Notes under the pieces: model-generated
What the model was told of the DNA's origin: nothing
Seen by the model: only the letters and a program-made list of their open reading frames with translations
Databases searched by the model: none
In this document: positions 49,301 through 59,457 of the stretch, piece after piece
Numbering within the stretch: the stretch's first letter is position 1
How the letters are laid out: the number at the start of each line of letters is the position of its first letter
Assembly (NCBI GenBank): GCA_001600455.1
Contig: BCKC01000003.1
Span: forward strand, 1,798,001-1,862,000
Reading direction: 5' to 3'
Source of the DNA: Endocalyx cinctus
Lineage: Eukaryota > Ascomycota > Sordariomycetes > Amphisphaeriales > Apiosporaceae
DNA: 64,000 nucleotides
Program-made: the position numbers and the translations under genes

Positions 49301-50138
49301 GAGGAGATTTATGAAGAGAATTTTTGCCGGGGTACCTAGGCAGCAAAATTTGGGGAGTTTTTTTTCTTCTTCTTTTTCCGGCAGCGTTTGCATCAGAGCG
49401 GTGGCAAGAAACATCAGCGGTTTCCAAAAGACCAATCTACTCTCCGGTCGCTATGTGATGTGTTTTTTTTTTTTTTCTTCTTTTTCTCTTTCAATGGGCC
49501 GTGCCTCACCTCTGCAGAAACATGTGATGACTTGCTAGGATTGACTTGTTTCGTTCGTTCAGCTTCACGAAACTCCGGAGGTAGGATCCAAGGGTAGTAG
49601 TTATTTACCTGTCGATTATTAACCTCCGGCCCGTCGCTTCTACGAACAGGAATGATGTTTTCCGGAAAGGGATATATCGAGATAACCGCTGGCTATAGTT
49701 TCTTTGCTAGGCGCCGGCAGTCTGTGAAAAGAAAGAGTATATATACTACTAGGGGTCAAAGCGCGGCCATCGTATTAAGGGTTCTTTCCGGAGGCTGAGG
49801 AGATCATAGCGATGTTGACCGATTATTATTGACCTAACCCATCTGCTCATCTGCCCATATGCCTAGAAATAACCGAAAATCTACCATTCCATCGTCCCCG
49901 CTCTTATGACGCTCAACCTAGGGGCTGATTGCAGGAGGATCGTGTACACAGTGGCAATACTGCTAAGTCGCCAACGTACATTGGACCAAGTAATTTACGA
50001 TAGGGCTCAATCGTTTGATTGCCATTATACGGCCGCCTCAAAAAATTTCTCTCTTTATTGAACAAATCTCCCTTACCCAAACGAATAGGAATATCAAGAC
50101 TTCATTATATTACACAATCCCAAAAGGCTGGCAGTTTC
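43361..50138. other. Gene-poor region, right part of the 10 kb desert
   Basis: No gene is supported. From about 45700 to 47350 the sequence is AT-rich with many TAGGTA, GTATA and TACTCCGTA words (46039, 46571, 47751). A homopolymer (45118) and a 9-bp tandem repeat (47200) are present. The frame at 43482-43946 (154 codons) is pyrimidine-driven and not convincing. Confidence 0.5.
47200..47234. repeat. 9-bp tandem repeat (AATATATCC type)
   Basis: About four imperfect copies in AT-rich intergenic DNA. Confidence 0.8.
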
Positions 50139-50761
50139 TTATAAGAAAACCAAAGCGGCTATAACACCTCCCAAAATATTCGCGTCGACGGATGATCCAT
50201 CAGCTCCAGCATTAGACGTCGGCGAAGAAGAGGAGGAACCTGCACCGGCACCGGTTGTCGTGGTCGCGGTAGCATTGTTGTTGCCCGTCCCGGCCGTAGC
50301 CGTAGCGGAGGCGCTCGCGCAGCTGACGGCCGAGGGTACCTGGACGCCCTGGGTATCGCAGAAGCTGGTAGCGTAGTTGACGGCCGCCTGCTGGTCGGCG
50401 GCGTCGCATACGGTGGACAGGCAGCAGGCGATGCCGCTCAGGAAGGCGCTGTTCGAACAGATGCACTTGGCGTCGAAGCGTGGGCAGTTGCCGATGTTGT
50501 CACCCGTCGTGAACTTGGTGAGACAGTCTCTCTGTTTGGATTGATCAATGATACGTGTGCGCGCGCGCGTGTTAGCGAAAGTCAATTTGAGATTGATAAC
50601 GCGGGTCGCCCGGCCAATTACGAGAAAGAAAACTAAAAAAAAAAAAAAAAAAGAAAAGGGAGTATGAAGTTTTTACGTACTGCGCAGTCCGGAAGGCTTC
50701 CGAGGTCTTGGGCCAATGCAGAGCCAGTTGCACCCAGCCATATGAAAGCGAAGATTTTCAT
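50139..50761 (-). CDS. CFEM-domain protein, probably GPI-anchored
   Basis: Exons 50761-50681 and 50531-50139, with a 149-nt phase-0 intron (GTACGT donor, AACAG acceptor), give 157 residues. A signal peptide (MKIFAFIWLGATGSALA) is followed by a compact CFEM domain: Cys 26, 30, 43, 50, 52, 63/64, 69 and 85 follow the expected order, with Asp 47 two residues before the CxC pair (FDAKCIC), where CFEM haem-binding proteins have their iron-ligating Asp. A Ser/Thr/Asn-rich linker leads to a hydrophobic C-terminus (ILGGVIAALVFL) consistent with GPI-anchor addition. CFEM proteins are fungal extracellular proteins; some bind haem and relay it to the cell surface, others act in adhesion or virulence. 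The Asp suggests haem binding is possible. It is divergent from the MFS transporter at 51384. Confidence 0.93.
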
Positions 50762-51383
50762 ATTTGTCGCGATATATTCCCAAGTCGTACTTTTTATCAC
50801 TTCGTAAGAGGAAGATGACGATTATAATTCTCCTCTATTCACAGTTGCGCAATTCCCCCGTCGTTGGAGAATATGATATTAAAAAGAGATATACGATACA
50901 GAAAAGGTGATTCATTTGCGACACTCTTCCTCAATCAGGTCATTTTTAGGTCTAAGATGTTTTGAAATTACAATCATCCAATGATCCCCTCAGCCCTTCC
51001 GACCTAGGGATAGGCTCTTCATTTATAGTTTTCTCGTATTGAGGAAAGCGTTGAGAACTGGTATGAGACCGTCTTAACTTTAAACCACATAACATTGCAG
51101 CTTCTTCTTCTCCGCAAGTCTAGAATTCTAGAAAGTGCAGACGGTTGCTATCAAAACCCCCTTTTTTCCTATTTGGGAATGAGAATGACGTCCTGGACTG
51201 ATATGGCATGCCTACCGTTAGAAAGCAATGCAGTATACAGTATCTGCCCCCTGAAAACAAAACTTTATTCCTGCGTAGGGAGAAAAAAGAAGAAGAAAAG
51301 GACGTGGCAAAAATCTTCATTCTCCAAGATCCCAATGCCGGTATATATATATAATATACAATTCATTCTTGAAGTAATTGGTT
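50762..51383. other. Divergent promoter region, CFEM gene and MFS transporter
   Basis: 622 bp between the two ATGs, large enough to hold two promoters. No gene is supported. Confidence 0.6.
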
Positions 51384-53711
51384 ATGGGCTTGGGTATTCT
51401 CGAGGACTCTGTCCTCCATCATGTCCCCGGTAGGTCGTTCATCAGTATAATCATGATACCGTATACGCGAATATATAGATTACCGAAAGTAATTGTCGAA
51501 TGAGAACAGCGCGATTGACTGTAAGAAAGGTACTTCGCGATACTACGACGACCCGGATCGACCGCAGACAGCGGATATCGTCGACGCCGATACTAGGGGT
51601 CTGAAATGCGACTATAGCGGTCCCGTACCGATTATATTAGTATGGAAATATCCTCTGTTTTTTTTTGTTTTTTTTTATATAAATTTTTGTTCAGGCTTTA
51701 AAGTCTTTCTGTTTCATAGTCGTATACACTACTTAAAAAAAGGTTTCAAACTGACAAGAAAAACTCATTTTTTCTTTTTCATTCTTGTTCTTCGTTGTTA
51801 GAATCCCCAACCTTCCTCCGACCCAAACGACCCCCTAAACTGGCCTCTATGGCGTCGCGACCTCATCACCCTAATCCTCTCGGCGACGGCCGTGTTCGCG
51901 ACGTCTCTGGGCCCCATCCTCGCGGCCGATACCTTGACCCTGTCGGTCTGGTTCAAGCTCGACTTCACCCGCATAGCCCTTTTAACGGGATACTTCCTCC
52001 TCGGCTGCGGTCTCGCCGGTTTCTTGTTCGTGCCCTCGAGTCGGATATGGGGTAAGCGCCACCTGTTCATCTTAGGAAGTCTCCTCCTCGTCGCCTCGAG
52101 TGCTTGGGCCGGGGCTGTAGGTCGCAACTACACGAGCTTGCTGTGGGCGCGCATCATTCAAGGGGTTGGCGCCGCGCCGTTCGAGAGCTTGGTTAACGCC
52201 GCGGTGGGCGATTTGTACTTCGTTCATGTTAGTAGTTTCCTCTGAGATAGGAGAAGAAAATTATTGGAGAAAATAGTAGAGTATAACTAATATACACATC
52301 TAGCAACGAGGTAAGCGCATGGCTTTTACGAATCTCGCCGTCTTCGGCGGCGCGTTTTTCACACCCATCGTGGTGGGTAAGATCGCGCACACGATTGGGT
52401 GGTGGTGGTCCTTCAACCTCGTTTCTATCTTCTGCGCCGCATCTCTGGTAGCTGTGTTCCTCCTATGCCCCGAGACAGCCTTTCGTCGCGATCGCGAGGA
52501 TATCGGCGATAGTAGAGGGACGGAAGTTTCAGGGATTCCTGCGATTAGGCAAGAAAGCGAAGAAGAACGCGTCGAAAAGGAGGCCGAGAAATTCGAGGAC
52601 GGCAACCCTACAAGCCATACCGAAACGGCAGCAACGACAACATCTTCGTCGTCTGCCATCCCAACTTCCCCACAACTCGCGGAAGTAATGGTAGAAGGAG
52701 GAGGAGTAACCGGCCAGCCTCACCGAAGGGAAAAGCAAAAGACGAAAAAAACCTTCACGCAATCCCTCGCGCTCTTCGACGGGCGCAAAACCGACGAAAA
52801 CTTCCTCAAGCTCCTGTTCCGACCCTTACCGCTATTCCTGCAGCCGGCCTTCCTCTTCGCGTGCGTGCTGCAGGGCGCGCTCATCGGCTGGACCGTGTTC
52901 CTAGGCGTCGTGCTAGCCGCCATATTCCTCGGCCCGCCCTTATTCTGGGGCGAGGTGCAGACGGGGTACGCGTACGCCGGACCGTTCCTAGGGGCGGTCG
53001 TAGGGTTTCTCGTCGCCGGTGGGATGGCCGACCCGTCGGCCGCCTGGCTCACCCGGAGGAATGGCGGCGTGTACGAGCCCGAGTTCAGGCTCGTGCTCGT
53101 GGCCCCCCAGCTCCTCTTCGCTGTTGCGGGTCTGTTCGGCTTCGCCGTCTCGGCACAGGCTACCCTCGACGGGGAGACGGGTTGGGTCGTTCCCGTCGTC
53201 TTTTTTGGGTTTGAGGTCGCGGCTGCCGTGGTTGGCGCCGTTGCTGGGTCGCTTTATATCGTGGATGCTTATCGTGAGTCCTTTTTTTTTTTTTTCTCTC
53301 CGGAGAGTTTCTCCCCGGGCGTCTATAAAATAAATATAAAGATTGTATATAAACATATACTTATGCACATCTCGAATATCGTACAGGTCACCAAGCTATC
53401 GAGGGCTTCACTTGCCTTATCATCTTCAAAAATTTGTTCAGTTTCGGACTTACATTCAAAGCATATGAATGGCTCGTCTCTAGCGGAATCAAGAAGATAT
53501 TCTTCTCGCTCGGAGCCGTGCAGATCGTGATATGCCTGCTAAGTATTCCCATGTGTAAGCTGCCGTCTCTTTTTCCCATCCTTTTTATAATCATATCTCC
53601 TAAGAAAGAGGATTCTAATCGACGAGGGGTATTTTTATAGACATTTTTGGGAAACGAAACCGTAGCTTCTTTTACCGTCACGATTTATTGAAACTTACAG
53701 GTTTAAAGTGA
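51384..53711 (+). CDS. MFS transporter (12-TM, DHA1-like)
   Basis: Six exons: 51384-51429, 51530-51639, 51802-52227, 52304-53273, 53387-53554 and 53641-53711. The introns are 100, 162, 76, 113 and 86 nt, and all joins keep frame, giving 596 residues. The first exon supplies MGLGILEDSVLHHVPG, which I remember as typical of this fungal family and which continues into TSRYYDDPDRP. SDPNDPLNWPLWRRD precedes TM1. The MFS signature regions are clear (ARIIQGVGAAPFESL; VHQRGKRMAFTNLAVFGGAF). A charged, Ser/Thr/Glu-rich cytoplasmic loop of about 105 residues separates the two six-helix halves, and the C-terminus is FGKRNRSFFYRHDLLKLTGL. The substrate is unknown: related proteins include drug/H+ antiporters and Hol1-like ion or amine carriers. 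It is divergent from the CFEM gene and convergent with the phosphatase-like gene. Confidence 0.9.
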
Positions 53712-54112
53712 CGTTAAAAGATGCTGGTGTTATTTTGCTTCTATCCACAGCTTAGCCTCAGTGTATTCGTATTTTCAACGCTGCGTATCAAAATAAGGAA
53801 CGGGTTTTTGAAGAATGATTGGATCGCTGTATAGTTTCACTTATCAACATCACGACTAAACGGGACCGGACATATTTGTTCAAAACGTGTTGGGTATTGG
53901 TAAATCATAAGTAGTAGTGGCAGAAAATTACACAGTCGCTTCCATTAGTCCAGCTGCTTCGTAGCAGCGTGGTTCATCTGAATAACACGCTATTCATTTC
54001 GCTTTTTTAACAAAATCCGTATCCTCATTTCCCTTTACGGAATTCATTTGAAGACAAAAATTAGACCCAATATTCCGAATATATTTTTTTCGGTTTTTTT
54101 TTTTTTGTTTTC
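53712..54112. other. Convergent intergenic spacer
   Basis: 400 bp between the 3' ends of the MFS gene and the phosphatase-like gene. Nothing beyond expected 3' UTRs. Confidence 0.6.
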
Positions 54113-55552
54113 TCAGACCTTAACACCGGACGCTCCACTGGCGGGAGCTTGCGCAGCAGCCAACGTCGACGCCTTCACCAGCTTCAGGGAGAAAGCCAAG
54201 TACAACAAGAGCTCGGCACCCAGGACGACCACCAGAGTGACCAAGGCGCCGATGACGCCCGCGACGGGCAGGGAGAGGCCGTTACCCGATTTCTGAGAGA
54301 CGACGTCCGAGCCGCCGCCGCCGCCGGAGACGGTGCTAGCGCACGTCCCCGTCGTGTTTCCGCAAGCCCGGCACCACGCGGCGTCGTCGCCGATGGCGAA
54401 CTTGCTCATCTCGGTGACGAAGGTGGACCAGGGCAGGACGGTCTCGTCCCGGCCGAACAAGGGGTACGCGGCCGGCTCCGTCTCGGCGGCGGAGCCGTTG
54501 GCGAAGAGGAAGCGGACCGAGACCTCGTCGGCGCTCGGGTAGCTCGACGCCGAGACGTCGGTGGCGTTGGTGACGAGCTCGAAGACCATGGAGGAGGCGT
54601 AGTTGACGATGCCGGTGAAGTTGGCCGATACCTGCTGCAGCTGGGCGAGGCCGAAGAAGGAGGCGAAGGCGGCGTACGCGCCGAATTGGATGCCGAGGGG
54701 GCTGCTGCTGTTGCCCGTCAGCGTGGTGTTGAGCTGCTCGAGGATCTCGGCGGCTAAGGTGGAGCCGGCGATGGCCCGGATGGTGTCGGTGCTGTTGTAC
54801 GCCAGATTCCACTCGTGGGTGTTGGCGAGAGCGTGGAGTTGAAGGAGCGTCTCGTTAGTGAGTAAGTTTGACGAGGGAATGGTGCTGTTGTGGATGGTGG
54901 CGACATTGATGTAGTCGTAGATGCTGTAGGCATTCTTGAAGTTGGCCTCGTCGGAATCGAAGGTAGTGTTAATTACCGGCATGAGATCCGTGTAGAACGA
55001 CTCGGTTTTGGTGTAGAGAGTGGTATAGTCAGTCGAATGGAAGTACGCGTTGGAGCTCACGACGGCGTTGGCGCAGTTGCTTCCTCCCTGGAGCCACGCG
55101 CTGTTCTCGGAGTCCGCGCTGGAGGAGGCCGATTCAACGGCGTTGACGGCGATATATTGATAACCGCCGAGGGGTGCCTCGACCGAAGTGTCGTTAGCAA
55201 GCTCCTGGGAGGATAAGGTACCGACCGGGGGATAAAGACCCTGAAGGAAAGCCTGGGCGGAGTTCTGGAGAACGGTATCGACAGGCGCGGTGACGGACAG
55301 CTGGCTAGCAACCACTATGTCGCTGCTCAGACCGAGGATGGGCGAAGTGGCGTTGGAATCGACATAGCGGGTACGATAATAGCTACCGGAATCGTATACT
55401 TGATCGGCTCCCAAGGACGTCAGATTGGTGGGTGCTAAAACCTTGGGGGTCCTGTCTCCGTGACGGTGGAAGATATAAGCACCAAGAACTGTTTCACTCC
55501 TGGCAAGCGGAAGGGAGCCTAAAGCTACTATAGTGGCCTTGGGGAACAACAT
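54113..55552 (-). CDS. Membrane-anchored histidine phosphatase-like protein
   Basis: Single-exon frame. The start is placed at the ATG at 55552, in front of a good signal peptide (MLFPKATIVALGSLPLARS); the frame is open further upstream, but that leader is not signal-like. The product is 479 residues. The histidine acid phosphatase motif RHGDRTP is present (His 31 nucleophile, Arg 30 and Arg 34). The second half has the FGAYAAFASFFGL segment (residues 290-302) typical of a fungal subgroup, located where classical enzymes carry a His-Asp proton-donor pair, which I cannot find. Many N-glycosylation sequons and a Cys-containing region precede a Gly/Ser linker and one transmembrane helix (about 426-456) with a short cytosolic tail. 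Family members remove phosphate from small esters outside the cell; loss of the HD pair makes the activity uncertain. Confidence 0.9.
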   Translation of the reverse strand: MLFPKATIVALGSLPLARSETVLGAYIFHRHGDRTPKVLAPTNLTSLGADQVYDSGSYYRTRYVDSNATSPILGLSSDIVVASQLSVTAPVDTVLQNSAQAFLQGLYPPVGTLSSQELANDTSVEAPLGGYQYIAVNAVESASSSADSENSAWLQGGSNCANAVVSSNAYFHSTDYTTLYTKTESFYTDLMPVINTTFDSDEANFKNAYSIYDYINVATIHNSTIPSSNLLTNETLLQLHALANTHEWNLAYNSTDTIRAIAGSTLAAEILEQLNTTLTGNSSSPLGIQFGAYAAFASFFGLAQLQQVSANFTGIVNYASSMVFELVTNATDVSASSYPSADEVSVRFLFANGSAAETEPAAYPLFGRDETVLPWSTFVTEMSKFAIGDDAAWCRACGNTTGTCASTVSGGGGGSDVVSQKSGNGLSLPVAGVIGALVTLVVVLGAELLLYLAFSLKLVKASTLAAAQAPASGASGVKV

Positions 55553-56947
55553 GTTGGTGTTATGTTTCCTGCTACAAATAAGAGAATGCCTGGTAATTGG
55601 GGATCCCCAGAGTATCAAATACGTCGACCAAGAAAATAGTGTCGAGTGTATACTACTAGTAACTAGTGGGTATTAAAATGACACTTTTGGGGCAGATGAT
55701 AAGAAGAAAAAAAGATCATCAACTTGGGCGGGGAAGAGAAAGAGTATTTGAGGTGAAGCCGGTACTCATCTCATTTTATATATCCGAGGGAAGGAAGATT
55801 CAATGAATTTACCTAATGAAATAAAAACAAATGAGAAGGGGGTATAAGAAATATACACTACAGATAGAGGACAAGAGATAGGCATTAATAGATAGGACCT
55901 GTGTGGGTGTATACAACCTACTCCACCCCACCTACAAGCTACCTTGACGATGCACCGTAGCTATCCATAGTAGTGTAAATGTACATGATGGATTCATAAA
56001 CCAGCGACGTTCCGTTTCTAGAAGGAGGTAATCTACCTACCTAAACATTGTACTCACTATGTATCTGATAGTTAAGTAGGTATCAAGCTTATGAATAATG
56101 CAATTTATTCAAACCTGTAGGTGGGTAGCTTAAAAAAAAAAAAAGTCACCTTCCCCTCCTCTGTATTCCCCCAACCTCTCTCAGTCAGCTCCCCTGCATG
56201 TAGTTTACGGAGTACGAGAAACCTATCAGAAGTGGACAACCACCCCCATCTTTGAAGATCCATTGTCCAATCGGAGGGACAAAAGAAATTTACAAGCTTT
56301 TCGTTTCATCCGATTCTTTTTTGTACGTAGATTTATAGTGGACATCTATACTGTCCCTTTTTTTTTTTTTTACATCTCCGACCGGACTCATTGAAATACG
56401 CCCTTTCTCTGTGGAGTAATAGTCCTTTTGTAGTGTAGCTTTGAAGAAATAATCCTGGTTTTATCCCCTCTCTCCCTCTTTCTTCAATAACCTCGCTCGA
56501 CGAGAAGAAATTTGGCAACGTGGAGAAAATGAAGATAATCGGCCCGCGTCTAAACCTATTACCGCGTCTGTGTACATGGTATATATATAAATTGGGTTAG
56601 CCACGGAGACCACCGAAAAGTTAGATTCGGACGGATATCGGCTTCGAAAATAGCCTTCTCGTCGCATATTCAAAACTTCGCTATACGTCCCTTATAATGA
56701 CTCAACTCAAATCGTTATGTTATACTTGTCAGACGATTGTATAGAATGCAGGAAATTCAAATTCTTCACACAAAGGTTCGGGTATAGTATATTATATATC
56801 TACAATGACTGGCCAACGAGCCGAGAAAATCACGATAGTATGATTTTAGAGCAGTAGCCTAGTTAATAAGAATTGTCAAATAACCAGTCAAGTAGACCAT
56901 CTACATAAAAAAAAAAAAAAAAAAAAAATCTATCATAGCTAACTCTA
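55553..56947. other. Intergenic, promoter side of the phosphatase-like gene
   Basis: No gene is supported. It contains a TACGGAGTA motif (56206), T/A homopolymers (56358, 56907) and AT-rich sequence near 56570-56620. Confidence 0.55.
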
Positions 56948-58954
56948 TCAAAACCTCACAACCGTAACCCTCCCCTCTACATCCTCCCCTACGACCCATC
57001 TCTCGTCTCCGGCGATATATCCCTTTCCCATAAGTTCATCCCACATCTCGTCCGCGAACCTAGCTTCTTCTTCTTCTTCTTCGTCGTCACTTTCCTCATC
57101 TCCCCCTTCTCCTTCTTCCTGATCATCATCATCTACGTTTGCAGCGGAAAGAATAGTAGGAACACCGCGACGAGGAGCTCTCTGTTCGCTTATATTATTC
57201 TTCTTCTTCCCACCGTGCTTGTCCCTAGTCCTACCCTCGAAGCTGATCCTCGGCTGCACGAAAGCCGACAGCGCCTCCATCATGAAGCACTGCCTAGCCA
57301 CGACGCGTACGCCCGCCGGGGGATCCCTAGCCTCGCCGACCGTGAGGTAAGGAAACTCCTCGTGCCGCCAGCAAGGGGCGAGACCGGGCCGACCTTTCTT
57401 CTCGTCGTCGTCGTCGTCGTTGTCAGGAGCCGAAAAATCGGACGGCTCCCCGTCGCGACGACTTCGACGACGTCCGGCACCGGCGGCCGATCCCGACCTG
57501 GGGCAGAAGCTCATGTGCACGTCGCCGTCGGCGCAGCACATGTCGAACCACCGGGGTCCCGTCCCCGAGAACGGGATCCCCGTGCACCGCACGTGATGGT
57601 TCCGGGGGCTGCCCAGCGCCGATTGCGGCCCCACGAGCCAGCGGTGCTCCTCCTCGTGCACGTACACGTTCCCGCCGTCCAGCCGGATCTCCCTCAGCCT
57701 CGGCACGTGGCGCTGGCGTAGGCCGAGGAAGCCGAGGTCGGCCCAGCCGAAGATCTTGATCCGAACCGGTCCGGCGGATGATGATGATGATGAAGTAGTA
57801 GTAGTAGTAATAGTAGAGAAAGGAGAAGAAGAAGAAGAAGAAGAATCGGGGGCAAGAGGTTTATTTGCCCCCGTAGGGTCCTCGGACGGTCGGTACGAGG
57901 ACGGTCGGGATATATCCCAGATGGTGAGCTGCTCGATGGGATCTTCTTCGCCCCAGGGCGATCGGTTCGGTTGCCAGAGGTAAAGTGCGTAGTGCGTAGC
58001 CGTATGGGTCGAGAAGAACCGATCTCGGCGGTTAATCGGAAGACCGAGGAAGTGGATTTTCCACTCGGAGCGAAACGTGATGTTAACTGTCTGCGTAGAC
58101 GTAGAAGTAGTACTAGCAGCGGAGTCTTCGGTAACTGAGCCTAGCGTTTGCTGCCGCTGCACGTCGAAGGCCGTAGCAAAATGTCGATGGACCTGCTCCC
58201 GGTCGTTCAACTGATGGTAAGGATCCCTCTCGCACCACTCGAAAATCAGCACCCCGCAGCTCAGCCGAAGTCGTCTGACGGTCTTCGCCTCGACGTCGAA
58301 CGGAACAAGGAACCGTCTTTCCGTCTCGAGGTCGTATACAACGTAACTGCCACCATCGTCACTACTACTATCCGACGCCGCTATTTCTCTATAAACTAAC
58401 AGGCTGTCATCGAAGCACCAAGTCGGGTCCCTATACTGAAAAATAGCCGTTTTGTCGTTCCAACGCAACCAGCGATCCCACGGCTCGACCCCGCGATGCA
58501 GCCGGTGTCGAACCTCATTTTCCTTCTTCGGCCGACTGCCGGAGTCCTCCTCCTGCATGACGTCGATCTTCTCGATTAATCGAGGCCTCGCCGACCGCAG
58601 GAAGTGGTACCGACGAGCGATCTCGGGAAATACGCGGCTCCAGTAGCTTTCTTCTGGGAGTCCCGACGAGCCGTCTAATTTGGCCGGAGGAACTTCATCT
58701 TCATTTTGCGACGTAGAAATAGTATCCGTAGCCGTCGTAGCAACAGAAGCAGTAACAGTGGCAGCAATTTCTTTTGCTTTCCTCATCTCCCGGCACCGAG
58801 GGAAGTGCCATCTCATAAGACTCCAACAGACATCGTGGCTCGTAAAGGCGGCGTGCCAAGACCGGCTTACGGCGCGGCATGTGACATCGTCCTGAGGGGA
58901 AAGGTAGGAAATAATGATTAGAAACAGATCGTGAGGTAGGCTTGTTATATCCAT
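56948..58954 (-). CDS. F-box protein
   Basis: Single-exon frame of 668 residues from the ATG at 58954; the frame remains open for 13 codons upstream without another ATG. The F-box spans about residues 4-48 (ITSLPHDLFLIIISYLSPQD, then CRAVSRSWHAAF and CWSLMRWHF), with the usual LP..L..I..YL pattern and terminal W. F-box proteins dock on Skp1 in SCF ubiquitin ligases and present substrates through the rest of the chain. The middle looks like a beta-rich domain with repeated W and D residues (WDRWLRWNDKTAIFQYRDPT, VYDLETERRFLVPFD), as in many fungal F-box proteins of unknown substrate. Homopolymeric blocks encoded by triplet repeats are prominent (Ser, Thr; near residues 370-400; Asp-rich and Glu-rich blocks near the C-terminus). 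The final ~60 residues (FADEMWDELMGKGYIAGDER) look ordered. The substrate is unknown. Confidence 0.85.
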   Translation of the reverse strand: MDITSLPHDLFLIIISYLSPQDDVTCRAVSRSWHAAFTSHDVCWSLMRWHFPRCREMRKAKEIAATVTASVATTATDTISTSQNEDEVPPAKLDGSSGLPEESYWSRVFPEIARRYHFLRSARPRLIEKIDVMQEEDSGSRPKKENEVRHRLHRGVEPWDRWLRWNDKTAIFQYRDPTWCFDDSLLVYREIAASDSSSDDGGSYVVYDLETERRFLVPFDVEAKTVRRLRLSCGVLIFEWCERDPYHQLNDREQVHRHFATAFDVQRQQTLGSVTEDSAASTTSTSTQTVNITFRSEWKIHFLGLPINRRDRFFSTHTATHYALYLWQPNRSPWGEEDPIEQLTIWDISRPSSYRPSEDPTGANKPLAPDSSSSSSSPFSTITTTTTSSSSSSAGPVRIKIFGWADLGFLGLRQRHVPRLREIRLDGGNVYVHEEEHRWLVGPQSALGSPRNHHVRCTGIPFSGTGPRWFDMCCADGDVHMSFCPRSGSAAGAGRRRSRRDGEPSDFSAPDNDDDDDEKKGRPGLAPCWRHEEFPYLTVGEARDPPAGVRVVARQCFMMEALSAFVQPRISFEGRTRDKHGGKKKNNISEQRAPRRGVPTILSAANVDDDDQEEGEGGDEESDDEEEEEEARFADEMWDELMGKGYIAGDERWVVGEDVEGRVTVVRF

Positions 58955-59457
58955 AACGATAGCTTTGGATAAATCTGTTCTTAATTTTGTCACTAATGAA
59001 TCTAGGTATTCGCCATGGTGTAGGATAGATTTATGGGGGAAAATGATCGTAGAAGTGTTTAAATGTGGGAGAACTTGCGGAAATGGAGAATGAGATGTAC
59101 ATGTTTTAACTCCGGCAGCTGTACGTCTTAATTCACCCCCCCAAGCTACCCCCGTAGTTCACCCCTTTCAACTTTCCGTACAACCGAAGAATTATGAGAC
59201 AAATTGCCTCCGATATAAATCATCACAAAATACGGAATATACTAAGAGAAATTACGATTTGCGTACGGATTGATTTGCTTTGATTATAGAGTGAATATGG
59301 GACATAATGCTACAGCCGATAACGCTAGCTACGCAATATAACACCGATATAAAGAGCAATTACGAACAGTTTAATTCGCCCAAAGCAAACTCCACTCCCA
59401 GCTCCTTTCCTGTTTAACAATAATCATGATTACTTTGTTTTTTTCATTTCTTTCTGT
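58955..59457. other. Intergenic spacer
   Basis: 500 bp between the F-box start and the 3' end of the dehydrogenase gene. No gene is visible. Confidence 0.6.

Noticed and set aside
54149..54757. Plus-strand frame of 202 codons
   Set aside because: Antisense shadow of the phosphatase-like gene; Gly/Arg/Asp-rich with no domain.
57215..57721. Plus-strand frame of 168 codons
   Set aside because: Antisense to the F-box gene; its Arg/Pro/Val-rich composition is typical of the complementary frame of G+C-rich coding DNA.
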